Shown here piece after piece: positions 10,940-22,354 of a stretch of 64,000 nucleotides of DNA; the stretch's first letter is position 1, and each line of letters starts with the position of its first letter. This DNA comes from Schistocerca nitens (Eukaryota; Arthropoda; Insecta; Orthoptera; Acrididae): contig NC_064616.1 of the NCBI RefSeq assembly GCF_023898315.1, positions 711,045,389 through 711,109,388 of the forward strand. The letters run 5' to 3'. Position numbers and translations under genes: made by a program. The notes beneath the pieces are model-generated. The model saw nothing but the letters and a program-made list of their open reading frames with translations. It had not been told where the DNA came from and did not search any database.

Positions 10940-11430
10940 TCTAACATGGATGAGACTGGTTCTGGTCTACCTTCCTACCAAAGTTGCGCAAGGACACTCT
11001 GTGAGTGTTTTGGGTAATTAGTGTTGAACCTACAGCCTGCAAGGTAGGAAGGTACCGTCCGTGTCATGCATACAGAAATCAGAAGAGTCTAGCAGTACTA
11101 GCAGTGATGTAATCAGACAATGATCTGAATGTCGGTTCCACTACACTTCCTATAAAAGAAACGTTAATGCTAACAGAACTTAGTGTACAGGTTCAAGGTG
11201 TCATTACTTGTTAGCAAAGAGTAATTTAAAAGGGTGTTTTCATTATTAAGGTTAATTTTTACTGTCAGTATGACTTCATGACGTAGCAGCCATAATTATA
11301 ATACATACATGATGGCAAAATACTTATGTGCTGGGTATTCCCAAATTGCTAATATCAATTCCTAAATCCAGAATTCTTTAATAGTAAGCTGGTCATTAAC
11401 CGTATCTGGGGTCAGCAGAATACAAAAAAA
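10940..11430 (-). repeat. Element Q, 3' LTR, partial
   Basis: Matches 15791-16330 and 23774-24250. It ends abruptly at 11430, where a DNA transposon starts. Its first 187 bases (10940-11126) belong to the near-identical tract shared with A4. It also has a 12-bp inverted repeat (TACCTTCCTACC near 10969 and its complement near 11043). Confidence 0.6.
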
Positions 11431-12450
11431 TTAAATAGAGGGTAATTCTAAAGTCACTATTCATTTTGTACTTAAACAATTTTTTTTAACCAATATGTAA
11501 TGGCATTGCAACTTATGTTACAATTGGACATAATTTCAGTACATTTCAATGTAACCACCTTGCATGTCTAGGCATACCCCCAGCACTCCACAGTAGACCG
11601 AAAAACCTGCCAAAGCATATCTGGTGTAATCTCAGCAGCTGTGGCTTGAATCCACTGTGTTAAGTGTTCAGTGCTGCAAATTTTCACCTGGTATACCTTA
11701 GACTTGATAAACCCCTATGCAAAAAAGTCTAAGGGTGTCACGTCAGGAGAGCGGGGTGCCCACATCTGTGGAGAGGCACGACCAATCCATCTGCCGGGAA
11801 ATGCTTGATTCAGATAATGCCGAACAATGAGGGCAAAATGGGGTGGTTCACCATCCTGTTGAAAAACAACAGTATCCATAATCCCATCAGATATCAACTG
11901 GGGCTCCAAAAACTGTTCCAACCTATCTAGGTATGTGGTTCCAGTAACGGTTTGTTCTGCGTTGCTGTCTCCTGTTGCCACTCCTGCAGCACACTTGGTT
12001 GTTTGTCTGCCCAGATCCTGCAGTTGTGTCTGTTCACATGTCCACAGGTATGAAATGTTACTTCATCACTGAAAAAGACATTTTGCATCAAATTATCATT
12101 TTCCACAGCTTGTAGCAGGTCATGACACATAGCTTGTCTGGCTGCCTAGTCCTCCGCTTCAAGCTTATGTACAACCTGGATATGGTATGCACATTTGTGC
12201 AGCTTGTAATGAAGAACTCTCCATACAGTGGTTTGAGGAATACCAAGCTCCCTACTAAGTCTCCTGGTAGATGTGGAAGGGCTACATGTGATCGCATCCT
12301 GCACACTTTGCCTGTCCTAACAAACACAAAAGACACTGTTACACTCATCAATTTAAATACTTTGTCAAACCTGAGTAACTTCATGAACACAACAAATGCA
12401 GCGCAATACTAAACTGGAAATTGGGTATGGGTCTAGTCTTATTTTGTCAG
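11431..12450 (-). mobile_element. DNA transposon, Tc1/mariner-related (IS630-like)
   Basis: A transposase-like region on the minus strand interrupts the Q LTR at 11430, where GAGGGTAATTCTAAAGTCAC begins. That is probably one terminus; I found no matching inverted copy, so the other end (about 12450) is a guess. The transposase belongs to a family common in arthropods in which an N-terminal helix-turn-helix precedes an IS630-type DDE domain. Confidence 0.55.
11560..12390 (-). pseudogene. IS630/mariner-like transposase, degraded
   Basis: From the N-side, LPGDLVGSLVFLKPLYGEFF and related out-of-frame sequence match the helix-turn-helix (normally SRELGIPQTTV-like). NVFFSDEVTFHTCGHVNRHN contains the first catalytic aspartate (FSDE), VVFQQDGEPPHFAL the second (QQDGxPPH), and APRSPDVTPLDFF the third box. 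In this family the third position is D (SPDLTPLDFFLWG). At least two frames are involved and stops intervene, so it is not functional. Usual length for the family is about 350-450 residues. Confidence 0.7.
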
Positions 12451-14289
12451 ATTTTTCTACACAACACAAATTCAATTAAATTTCACTTGCATAAATATTC
12501 ACACTTTTCTAAAGCAACGAAGTAACTGTATTCATTGATAATGTTATTCAGGGTAACTTTACCTTCAGTGAGAATAAAACACTAATTGGGTGCTCATAAA
12601 CTGATATTACACTTTTTGGCACACAATGTGCACAAAACTCAACATACATTACAAGAGCAGTGAGAATATTCATTAATCCAGTAACTTTATGTATTTTTAA
12701 CACTTTCAATGGGGGGCCCTTAATCTTGACCACTGTTGTAAAGCAGACTAACACACTTTCATGAATAATTTAAAAAATGCCAATAACAGATTTCACAGTA
12801 AACATGTTCACCAGGTATTGCATTGCAAACTAATAACATTTACTTTAAAGTTAACCTCAAAATAAATTGTTGTCTCTTAGTTATCATCATAGTTGTTTAC
12901 TTTTGAAACCAGAAGTTAAGCAAGTAATTTTAAAAGTCCACAAGACTTTAAAATGAATTAGTTCAATCACTGGAAGGCTTTCACAAAAGTGACACTTACT
13001 TCCTCCTCAGCTTTACCAAAATCCGTAGTAATTTTTGATAGCCTTTTTCACTCAGTTTCAAACAAAATTCATCAAATAATTGTCTTTCTTTTGATTATCA
13101 TTTCTCACAATCTGGACACTCGGAAATCGTTGTTCAAATGGAGAGAATCCTAAGAGGTATTATGATGAGGAACAAATCAGTGTAGGTACATAAATTTTGG
13201 TATGAGTTACCTTGTATTTGCACATACTAAATGTGTTGATCCATCACTTTACAAACTGTTTCCTCCTCTCTGTTACAGTGATTGCGCAATATTGATGGCG
13301 AATATATTATGGTAGGTGGACTTGCCGTTGGAATTGAAATGCTCTGTTATTTTCTTCATGGTGACGATCATCAGATTTTGTAATACTTTCAGGCCACAGA
13401 GCATTCTATTAAATCCATTCATCCACCTGAAGCTTTGGTGTAATAAATCCAAGCACTAAAAGCCTCACTTGGCATCTACGCAATGCACCTTCCAATCACT
13501 AGCTGCCAACTGTCCGGTAGCTAGCCTCAGGCTATCTCTAATGTGTACCTTTTCACTTGCACCAACCGCAATTTGCACACGCTAAATATCTTCCGTTTTA
13601 GAGGGGAACCACTCCATCTTGAACCATAACATGAACCAAGAGCCCTAAGTGTGGATCAGCAATTACAAAGTAGCAAGTAAACATTTTTAAACAAACATTG
13701 CATTTACCCATATTAACAAATCAGTGCAAAATTATTTAACCAAAATCATCCATTTGTAAATACAACCAAAGCAATTAGTCAGTAAAGAGAAAACATAGAT
13801 ATCAAGGAGCACACATTGAAAAAAATACATTTTATGCAAAGCATAATTAATTAGAAGGAAAAAATTACATAATATCTTACTATGGTGTTACAATTGTTCA
13901 AATACATTTTGAATATTAGGATTATATTTTCACAGAACCAAATACTAAATTACTGGTTCATACAGTAATACAGTTCTAACCTTTCGTATATATGATGAAG
14001 TGGTTGCCAATCGTGGTGGCGAGCATGTGCAGGCCAGGTGGTCTTTCCATTGGCAATAATAAGCTCTATTTACTTCTTCTTGGTGTTGTTAATATCATTT
14101 TTAGAGCTTTTCCCAAATCGAGAACACCATTTTACATCCGCATATTAAATGTGAGGCCATTCCACTTGTAATACTGTAAGCCACACTTGGCACCTGCACT
14201 GTTTACTCGCCAGTTACTTGCTGCTGACTGACTACTGAGCTCTCTCACTTGCCACCCAGACTGAGCGCCACATCCACCTGTTCTTAGTG
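12451..14289. other. Interior of element Q, no recognised gene
   Basis: AT-rich, no open frame above about 70 codons on either strand that resembles a known family. Two stretches, about 13400-13620 and 14140-14340, show a weak resemblance (both hold CACTTGGCA..T and later AGAGGGGAAC.ACT), which may be an old duplication. Nothing else can be supported. Confidence 0.4.
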
Positions 14290-15365
14290 CACCAACTCAC
14301 TTCCATTGCAGAGGGGAACTACTTTGGGTTTCTCTTTATACAATACAAAGTCCCTATGCTTCGCTCTTGTGTAGTTTGCAACAGTTCTTCCTCAAGTTTT
14401 TCGAATTGGTGCTTTGTTTTCACTTATATTCTCATGGTACAAGTATCGTACCTCTTGAGAATCTCTTTCATGATGTGTTTTTGCAGCACACTGTCTTCAA
14501 CAATTTGTTGTGCTGTACCAGCTGTTTGGTGTATAATGGCATTAACCTGTTTGGTTATCTTTGCAATTCCATTGTGGATATCGTCACTTAATACTTTGTT
14601 GTCATCACATAATGTTTTGACATCATCACATAATGTTTTAATTTCACACTGAGTGTTATCATGCAGTGTTTATATTTCAGTCTGGGTGTCATCCTGCAAT
14701 GTCTGCACATCCACTTGGACCTTGTCAATATCTGTTCTTAATTGCATGTGACCTATTGTTAAATTTTTGATCACATCTTGGGATTCTTTCGCCTATTCCT
14801 CAATGTGACGTAATTGTTCTTTGGCCTCTATGTTTTGTTTTTCTATTTCACGCAGTTGTATCATTTTTTCTGCATTCTGCTCCCATATCTGTCTCTTTAT
14901 CTCTGTATTTTGTGTTGTTATGCTACGTGTTAATTTGCTGGAGTATTTCCGACAAATTAACGGGTCCTACTACCTATTCTTCGAGGGCGCTTCGTTCTAT
15001 GTTCTCTCTCTCGTGTCTTTCCGCGACTGACTGCAGTGAACCATATGGTGACACATTTCTGCTTGTATTGCCTGTACTCTGTTGTGAAGGTGGTCTTATT
15101 ACATATACTATGGATTCTATGTATTGAAGCCATTCCCCATCTTCCTACACCTCTGTGCAGTATGTTGATCGCCACTTTTGGTGCCTTGTTGTATGTTATC
15201 GTCATGATATGCCCCCTTGTCTGTTTCTTGTGGCATGATGTCATCTGTTCTGCCCTGTGGTTCCCATATGTTATCTTGCTGGATGTATACTTCTATTCTG
15301 TAAAGGTCTCGATCTGTCATTGCTAATCTCTCTGATTCCTGTCTCTGCAATTTTAACTGACACAT
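14290..15365 (-). pseudogene. Coiled-coil gag-like stretch of element Q
   Basis: On the minus strand the sequence codes for long polar, heptad-rich segments such as LQRQESERLAMTDRD, QLRTDIDKVQVDVQTLQDDT and NAIIHQTAGTAQQIVEDS, typical of coiled-coil N-terminal gag regions in insect LTR elements. Position, just after the 5' LTR and primer site of Q, agrees. No nucleic-acid-binding knuckle is seen. Fossil, broken; function by analogy only. Confidence 0.35.
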
Positions 15366-15779
15366 TCTACATCAAGTAATCATGCGAAGATATGACCTTA
15401 CTTGTTTCATAAAATTATTACCTTCACCCTTTATCTACTGTTCCTAGTTTCCCTGACACGATAACAAGACTGTACGACCGTCACTTACCAGTTGGGACAG
15501 AACCAACGTATCAGCACTGTCAGCCACCTGTACGCTTGCAAAAAAAAACTTAAAGCTAACAATTGTGTTACAACTATACTATGGGGATACTGCATATGTC
15601 TCTCAGTGCATTGCATGTGTGTGTCTCCCTACTGAATTGTCATAAGCCGCTGATATTTACCATTACTTGATACAACACCAAAATATTTATTATGTAAAAA
15701 AATTTTTAAGAGGGTGTTTTTCTGGCCTACTAATTACATATGGTCAACAACCTTACCATGGTATTTTAACATCCTGATA

Positions 15780-15788
15780 GGGTCACCA
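15780..15788 (-). other. Element Q primer-binding site (partial)
   Basis: Minus-strand TGGTGACCC matches the first nine bases of a site complementary to the 3' end of tRNA-Trp. It lies immediately inside the Q LTR that ends at 15791. The bases after it diverge from the full primer match seen in element B. Confidence 0.45.
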
Positions 15789-15790
15789 TT

Positions 15791-16534
15791 ATCTAACGTG
15801 TGAGACTGGTTCTGATCTTCCTTCCTACCAAAATTGTGCAAGGACGCTCTGTGAGTGTATTGAGGAATAAGTGTTGAACCCACAGCCTGCAAGTCAGGAA
15901 GATACCATATCACACATGCAGTGGTCAGAAGAATGCAGTAGTATGGGCAGTGATATAATCAGACAATGATATCAATGTTAGTTCCACTACACTTCCTGTA
16001 AAATAAAATCAGACAATGATCTCAATGTCGGTTCCACTAAACTCCCTGTAAAAGAAATGTTAACACTAACAGAACTTAATGTATTGGTTCAAGGCATCAC
16101 TACTTGTTAGCAAAGAGTAATTTAAAAATTTTTTTATTTTTTTATTTTTGAGATTTATTTTTAGTCTCAGTATGACATTATGACATAGCAGTCACAATTA
16201 TAATACATACAGGATGGTAAAAAACTTACATGCTGTGTATTCCCAAACTGTTAATATCAATTCCTAGATCCAGAATTCTTTAATAGTAAGCTGGTCATTA
16301 ATCATATCTGGGGTTGGTAAAATACAAACAAATTAAATACAATTGGGGCTAGAACCATCAGTTGAAATAAATGCACAGTTAAAATAACCAGATTAATGGA
16401 TGGGGGTCAGTAAAGAGCAATCAGAAAGTAGTACACAATTCAGTAACTTCAGAGTATAAAGCACTCTACAGTGGCTGATCAATTCTTTTTGTTAAATTGT
16501 ATATCTCACGTTTCTGCTTCAGTTAAGCCCTACA
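15791..16534 (-). repeat. Element Q, 5' LTR
   Basis: About 744 bp, starting TGTAGGGCTT and ending near CAGTCTCACA on the minus strand. It matches the solo copy at 23774-24476 throughout and the partial copy at 10940-11430. An extra short near-duplication (TCAGACAATGAT..CAATGT..GTTCCACTA repeated at about 15960 and 16007) makes it longer than the solo copy. Confidence 0.6.
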
Positions 16535-17412
16535 GTCGTTGGTGTATGAAAGATTTGTTGAAATGTCCTGGATGAATAACTGACCTTTTCCATCTATCGA
16601 GTTGGCAGAATGGAGTGTAGCATGGTGGCCATCCAAGTCACCCCGGGTTGTGGCACCTAATTAGACACATGCAAATCATTGGGAGATGCACAAGGTGGTT
16701 TGTGGCTCTGTGTGCCCTTGGGCATTGAATTTAAACATCGCCACAGTGGCAATGCAGAGTTATTCTCTAGGTACTCCTCGTCATTCGATTGCTGGATGTC
16801 ATTTGCCAGCGGACAAGGATGTTTTGGCATCCGGCATGGCAGAAACGACAGGTGTCATCAGGAAATGGATGCATGTTTTCCAAACATCATGACAAATTAT
16901 GGCACAAAACTAGGTACTCCTCGTCATTCATTTGCGGGATGTTATTTACCAGCGGACAAGGATGTTTTGGTATCCCGCATGACAGAAACGACAGTTCTCA
17001 CCAGGAAATGGAATGCATGTTGTCCAAACATCATGACAAATTAACACGCAAAACTCTACGGAACCGACATGCGTGAAAAGTCAGGCAGGGCTTGTGAGCA
17101 CTGGCCGACGAGTAAAGGTACATTCACAGACTGGTGTTCTTCAGGTATTGTAAGGTGGACACCACTAGTTCCCATGTTCACCAATATGGATACTCAAATG
17201 TACTTAAATGACACCTGTCACAGTTGTCCCGCATAAACAGGATATTGTAGGTTATGCCTGCTTCTCTTGTGAAACCGTCATCTGGACAAGAATATTATCC
17301 ATTATGGTGGTTCCCATAATAACTATGTTCTTCTGATGAAGACCTAAATGCGAAACACACACAACGGTGTCTCGACTGTGGATATATCCAGGTTCGTGGC
17401 AATCAACAGCCA
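16535..17412 (-). pseudogene. gag/protease-like region of copy A3
   Basis: Aligns with 8785-9530 in A2, including the same block beside the protease site. It contains a two-unit direct repeat at 16767-17053. Fossil, broken. Confidence 0.5.
16767..17053. repeat. Two-copy direct repeat of a 144-bp unit
   Basis: CTAGGTACTCCTCGTCATTC begins at 16767 and again at 16911, and the two units stay similar to about 17053. A2 has a single copy of the equivalent sequence (about 8990-9125), so the duplication is specific to A3. Confidence 0.7.
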
Positions 17413-17564
17413 TCAAGAATACTCTAACACTTTGAGAATAAATATAACTTAATTACAAAATAACCACTGGTAATACAGAACAATATATCTCATGTCAGTT
17501 CTACTCAAACAAGAGTCCAAACACTGTCCAAAGAACTTCTTCTCTCAGCTGGTGCTGGTTGCCA
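17413..17564 (-). repeat. Family A LTR, subtype X (5' LTR of A3)
   Basis: Matches 9534-9714 including the subtype X end and is a little shorter. Only six bases (17565-17570) separate it from the Y-type 3' LTR of copy A4, so two LTRs of the family stand side by side. Confidence 0.6.
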
Positions 17565-17570
17565 TGTGTA

Positions 17571-17664
17571 TGTCAATAAGCTTGCCTTTTGATTCTAAAT
17601 CTGTGCTATTATTTGGCTGTTCATTTGAAAACCATGAAATACAGCCTCCGGTATCAGTAGGACC
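17571..17664 (-). repeat. Family A LTR Y, distal part (3' LTR of A4)
   Basis: The minus strand ends GCTTATTGACA, a proper CA terminus. It matches 5001-5090 of A2. The rest of this LTR lies at 22359-22503 on the other side of element B; both sides carry GACC at the junction (17661-17664 and 22355-22358). Confidence 0.75.
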
Positions 17665-18097
17665 TTTGGCCGTAGGGCTAGGTTCTGGCCCGTCCGACCA
17701 GTTAGCCTTCTAGTTTGTGATAAATAATGCACAACGATATCTCCAGTGTTGAGATGACAAGATCTTTATTCGTTCATTCTGCAATTCATCCAGGACATCA
17801 TTTAGACGCAGTGTACGTCAAGGCAAGACTCGCTTGAAAACGAGTAAGTGTGTTGTTGACTGGTTACTAAAGAACTAAGTATGAAAAAGGTACTTAAGAA
17901 TTAACATGGAGAAAACAAGAAAATTGAAAATTTATATATTAAGAATAAATGGCACAGAGTAACAGACACAACACTGCACTGCTGACAGCCGGCGCGGAAC
18001 TAATTTATCCCTGTAAAAATAAAATACTTGTGTTGTGAAACAAAGGTGATGCACTCATGAATCGAACAGCACTGCACTGCATATTGTGGTCACTACA
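17665..18097 (-). repeat. Element B 3' LTR
   Basis: 433 bp, starting TGTAGTGACC on the minus strand. It matches the 376-bp LTR at 21979-22354 along its length with many substitutions and some length differences. Confidence 0.85.
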
Positions 18098-18113
18098 ACA
18101 GCCCCCCAGCGCC
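18098..18113 (-). other. Element B polypurine tract
   Basis: Minus-strand GGCGCTGGGGGGCTGT abuts the first base of the 3' LTR, the position required for plus-strand priming. Confidence 0.6.
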
Positions 18114-18299
18114 ATCCAGGAAGTGCGCCAGGAAGTGTACGTGCCAACCAGACCTCATAATGTTCTGGTCCCCTGGAGCTGTGGTGTGCTGGTCCCATGG
18201 TGCTGACGTCCTGGTCAGTGGTGGTGCCGGACTAAGTGCTGGGCAGAGCTGTGTTCACAGAGTTTCAGTGGGGGGTGGCTCATTGAAGATGTAGGCTGC

Positions 18300-19400
18300 T
18301 TTGACCCTGTCAGTTGTAAGAGTGGCTCATTTTCCATTCACAAGAATATCGTTGGTGCGATCTTCCATATTGATGATTCGATGTAGCCTGGTGTAAGGTG
18401 CCTGGAGGGACGGTTTGACGCCATCAGTTCATAACATAACGTGAGTGCACCTCCTGATTTCTTTGTGTGCAAAGGTGGCAACAGTTCCATGCGTAGATGG
18501 TTGCAAAGGACAGATTTTTCTTACATGATCACAAAGGCAACTGACGAAGGTAGATGGGCCTATATCAGGCTATGGATTCATGTCTACAAATTCGCCAGGC
18601 AGTTGTAATGACTCTCCATACACTAGTTCTGCCGAGTAACTGTCTAGATCTGGCTTGTATGAGTTTTGTAAGCGAAGCAGGACAATCAGGAGAGCTTCCG
18701 TCCACCCGGCATTGTGGCACATGCGGTACGGTGCTAATGCTCTATCATGCCATTACTGGCTGGGTGGTAGCTGGTTGTGTTGTGGTGGCTCATCTGACAG
18801 AACACTGTTAGCTTTGTGAACAAATCAGATTCAAATTGTTTACCATGATCTGTGGTGATATGCAAAGGACAGCCAAATCGTGACACCCAGTTTCATATGA
18901 AGGCATATGCCAAGGTTTCTGCCGAGACATTGTCCACTGGGGTGGCTTCTGGGCAACGCGTGAATCGGTCGATCATTGTCAGCAAATATCAATGGCCGTT
19001 TGAAGGTGGAAATGGTCCCATGATGTCGATGTGTACATGCGTGGAATGGGTGGTGGTTTCAGGAAAGTTTCCGATAGGTGCGTGCACGTGCCAGCTGACC
19101 TTACTGCGCTGACACTGTATACATCGGGTCCACTCACGGCAGTCTTTCTTCATGCCTGGCCACATGAAGCAATCTGAGATTAGTCATATTGTAGTTTGGG
19201 CTCCAGGATGGCCCAGGTTATGCAAAGAAGTAAACATGTTTCTCCTGAATCTCGTCGGTAAAAACGGTTGTGGTTTGGCTGTGGACACGTCACAGTACAA
19301 CTTGATGCCTTTGCCAGGAACATTGACTAACTGCAGGTCTGTAAGCTGTGCTTCTGATAGTTCCGTGTAGTCTATGGTGCAGACGCGGCTGACACAGGAG
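18300..19400 (-). pseudogene. Element B integrase region
   Basis: Fossil. Minus-strand reading shows CREWTRCIQCQRSKV (second half of the HHCC zinc finger), then IDIMGPFPPSNG and LLTMIDRFTRCPEATP around the first catalytic aspartate, then VSRFGCPLHITTDHGKQFES around the second. This is the classic order of Ty3/gypsy integrases. Confidence 0.8.
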
Positions 19401-19479
19401 AGACAATCCGCTACTACATTCTTAATCCTGGATATATGCTGGATGTTCGTACTGAACTGCGCAATATGCAGTAATTGGT

Positions 19480-20940
19480 TGTGCTGCCTTGGTGAACAGT
19501 TGATATTGTTCTGTCAAAAGGCATGTGTCAGTGGCCTATGATCTGTGGATGTGGTGAACTGACATGCCTCCCGCTCAGGACGGAAGTATTTGATTGCCTC
19601 ACATATCGCTAAGAGTTCTCGGTCATAGGTGGTCCACGTGCATTGAGACTATGACAATTTCTTCGAAGAGAAGGCTAGAGGTTGCCATGTGTCATTGTTG
19701 TATTGTTGCAACACTGCACCCACAGCTGTCCGGCTTGCATCTACAACCAACGCTAACAGTGCACTTGGCTCAGGATGTGCCAACAATGCAGCATCTGCTA
19801 TTGCTTGTTTAGCCCATTCAAACGCAGCTGTCATGCGGTCTGTCCACTGTATTGTTGTGTTCCCTTTGCATTTCGGAACTGACAGCACAGCCGTTAATGG
19901 TTCCTGTATATCCGCTGCGTGAGGTAAATGTTTGCGGTAAAAATTCCACATCCCCAAAAATCATCGCAGCTCCTTAACGGTGGATGGCCGTGAAATCTGT
20001 AGGATGGCTTCCACTTTGTCAGGTAATGGTAGTGAGCCAGACAGAGAGATTTGGTGGCCAAGGAAATCTACTTATGGTTGACCAAAAATACATTTTGCTC
20101 TGTTGAGAATGATGCTGTATTAATCTAGCTGTTTAAAAACTTGTATAAGATGCTGGTGATGTTCTGGCGATACTGAAAATACCAATATGTCATCAAGGTA
20201 GCCAAAACAGAATGGCAGACCTTGCAACAATGGGTTGATAAATCTATGCCATGTAGGCACAGAATTTCTGAGGTCGAAAGTCATGAATTTACTTTCAAAC
20301 GGGCTGAATGGCATAATTATGACAATCTTCGGGATGTCTTCTTCGACGAAGATATCTGCGTGTATGCCTTGACACGGTCCAACACGCTGCACAGGCGGGC
20401 ACCGCTCAACACACAGTTATAATCGCGGAGCAACAGAACTGGGTGACGATCAGGCACTGTACGGGCGTTAAGTGCTCTATAGTCCCCGCACAGACGCCAC
20501 AAACCACACTTCTTAGGCGTGAGATGTTATGGCAATGACCAAGGGTTACTGGATGGTCGCATGATACCCTCTCAAATCATACTATCAAACTCAGCCTTTG
20601 CAATAGCTAGCCGATCCGGGACTAACCATCAAGGTCTAGAGGATAATGGCGGCCTCTCGGTGGTCTTTATATAGTGCACTGTGCTATGCTTCGCTTCCTT
20701 AGGCATACCTGGAGGTTTTGTCAGCGCTGGAAAATCCTGAAGTAAGGCGACGTACTTGCTGTCTACTGCTTCAGTCAGCTTGGCGGATTGGATGGTTGTG
20801 TGATGCCGGAATCCTGCAGCTGTCAGTCGAGTGGTTTGGTCGACCGGCCATGAGTTGGCGATATCAGGCAGAAGGTTGTAATGTGCCAGGAAGTCCGCTT
20901 GTGTTATCGGCTCGGCAATGTCTGCAATCATGAAATCTCG
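19480..20940 (-). pseudogene. Element B reverse transcriptase and RNase H region
   Basis: Fossil. RT is shown by MWRLCGDYRALNARTVPDRH, the RT entry motif, and CFGYLDDILVFS with an intact YLDD box. RNase H is shown by LVVDASRTAVGAVLQQ (with the aspartate of the active site) and WQPLAFSSKKLS. Confidence 0.85.
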
Positions 20941-20949
20941 CGTGAACAC

Positions 20950-21066
20950 CCAGGTAGGCCTAAATCTAGTTCGCGGCCTACACCTGTGTAACATCGTTCG
21001 TGGGAAAATACACAGATCAGAAACAGTGTCAATCAAATATTTCTTGCCTGTGTGCCGGTCACTCAC
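20950..21066 (-). pseudogene. Element B protease region
   Basis: Fossil. GKKYLIDTVSDLCIFPR has the form of the retroelement aspartic protease site (LIDTGSD) and lies between gag and RT as expected for CsRn1-like elements. Confidence 0.7.
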
Positions 21067-21327
21067 TCACAGACACTGTGACGCAGACTGGCAATCGAAT
21101 GAAGCGTCTATACTCAATCGCCGCTGGCATTTGGGTATGTGCAGGGTTTGGAACAGTGACGAGCTTGATCACCAAATCTTCTGTGATACCAGCATATCCC
21201 TGCTGTGTTTCAGTCACAGGTGCAGATGAGGCAGTTGATGATCTGCTTCATGATTGCTTCCAGTATCTTAGTCAGTCCCAGTCACTGATGGTGTTACACT
21301 GAGACATCAGTTGGCTAATCTGTTGCA

Positions 21328-21920
21328 TCAACGTATCAACCTTTGCTGCAGACGATTGTAGTCTGCACGCGAAACTGTGGCTGACATGGTCGTGCATTGC
21401 ACAGTTGTTACATTAATAGGCGCAGTTGAGACAGCATCCTGTACCTTGTCTGCTAGCTCCGCCACTGTGTTTAAGGGCATTTCTAACTGTGAGGCTATTA
21501 TTGCTTTGATGGCAGGCGGCAACTGACTGCTCCAGATGGTTCTCAGCAGGCTGTCAGGCACAGTACCAGTATTGATCTTACTTTGTAGGTGCTGTAAGTA
21601 CTGTGACTGTTGATGATCTCTGATGTCGTCCTGCGTCAGCACTTGGCGGAAGCATTCTTCTTATGAAGCTGATACTCTGCCACTAAGTTCTGAGCCGGTC
21701 ATAGGTACTGTAATCACGTCTTGCACTTCAGCCATATACTGATGATTGAGCTGGTTCATGACCAGTGCAAACTTGGTAGCATCGGTAGTTATTCCAGAGT
21801 AAAAGAAATTAGCTACAACTTGCACAAACCATAGTGCTGGATTGTGATGCCAAAAGGGTGGTAGTCAAACGGCGAGTCTGGACACAGCAGGGTCAGACGC
21901 GGTTGTATTTTCCGTCATCT
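21328..21920 (-). pseudogene. Element B gag region
   Basis: Fossil capsid-like region. FWHHNPALWFVQVVANFFYS and the later AELADKVQDAV match the beginning and end of CsRn1-type gag. It starts about 40 bases after the primer site. Confidence 0.7.
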
Positions 21921-21960
21921 TACAGTATGACTTTATTATGTGCATTAGGCAGATGATAAA

Positions 21961-21977
21961 TCATGTCGGGGTCACCA
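21961..21977 (-). other. Element B primer-binding site, tRNA-Trp type
   Basis: Minus-strand TGGTGACCCCGACATGA lies one base inside the LTR. It is complementary to the 3' end of eukaryotic tRNA-Trp (which ends ..CGGGGTCACCA), with one mismatch in the stretch I can recall. Trp priming is typical of the CsRn1 clade. Confidence 0.8.
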
Positions 21978-21978
21978 G

Positions 21979-22354
21979 TTTGGCCATAGGGCTAGGTTCT
22001 GGCCCGTCTGACCGGTTAGCTTCTTTATTCGTTTGTTATGCAGTTAATACTGGACGTCTTTTAGACGCAGTGTACATAAAGGCAACACTCGCGGGAAAAT
22101 GAATAAGAGCCTTCATGACTGGTTACTGAAGAGCTGAGTATAAAAAAGGTACTTACAAATAAACATGGAGAATACAAAACATGGAAACACTATATACTAA
22201 GAACAAACAGCATGGAGTAACGGACACAACACAATGCTCCTGGCAGCCGCCCCATAACTAATTTATCCCCAGAAAAATAAAATACTTGCGGTTTTACACA
22301 CAGGTGATGAACTCATGAATCGAACTGCACTGCACTGCACATGTGGTTGGTACA
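21979..22354 (-). repeat. Element B 5' LTR
   Basis: 376 bp, starting TGTACCAACCACA on the minus strand. It is followed inside by the primer site and outside by GACC, which also occurs at 17661-17664. Confidence 0.85.

Larger units (their letters stand above)
10940..16534 (-). mobile_element. LTR retrotransposon Q inserted in the integrase of A3
   Basis: Related blocks of the same orientation at 10940-11430 and 15791-16534 behave as the two LTRs of one element, the left one cut short. On the minus strand, just inside the right-hand LTR, TGGTGACCC (opposite 15780-15788) is the start of a tRNA-Trp-type primer site. A coiled-coil gag-like stretch lies at 15365-14290. No pol was recognised. A DNA transposon occupies 11431-12450. 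The same LTR alone sits at the same place in copy A4. Broken and old. Confidence 0.55.
9534..17564 (-). mobile_element. Ty3/gypsy family A, copy A3, interrupted by element Q
   Basis: Parts in minus order: LTR X (17564-17413), gag/protease-like region (17412-16535), element Q (16534-10940), the second part of integrase (10939-10602), the post-integrase tail (10600-9715) and LTR X (9714-9534). RT and RNase H are not found in this copy. Both LTRs are subtype X. Old and broken. Confidence 0.65.
17665..22354 (-). mobile_element. Ty3/gypsy element B, CsRn1-like, nested in an A4 LTR
   Basis: LTRs at 17665-18097 and 21979-22354 flank the element, with a GACC target duplication outside. Minus order inside is primer site (21977-21961), gag (21920-21330), protease (about 21060-20950), RT (20940-20000), RNase H (19960-19480), integrase (19400-18300), polypurine tract (18113-18098). 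The tRNA-Trp-type primer and the gag type (FWHHNPALWFVQVVANFF, ELADKVQD) point to the CsRn1 clade. It looks structurally whole but is broken at several to ten or so places; the LTRs have drifted well apart, so it is old, though younger than A4. Confidence 0.85.

Noticed and set aside
10946-11060. Minus-strand frame here reads a short integrase-like phrase (RPEP followed by further residues) leading into the A3 integrase.
   Set aside because: The same DNA occurs at 15802 and 23780 as part of the Q LTR, away from integrase in the first case. The resemblance to an integrase start is therefore chance.
13250-14340. Two stretches with weak mutual similarity, considered as an LTR pair.
   Set aside because: The match is patchy, with no shared termini, primer site or target duplication.
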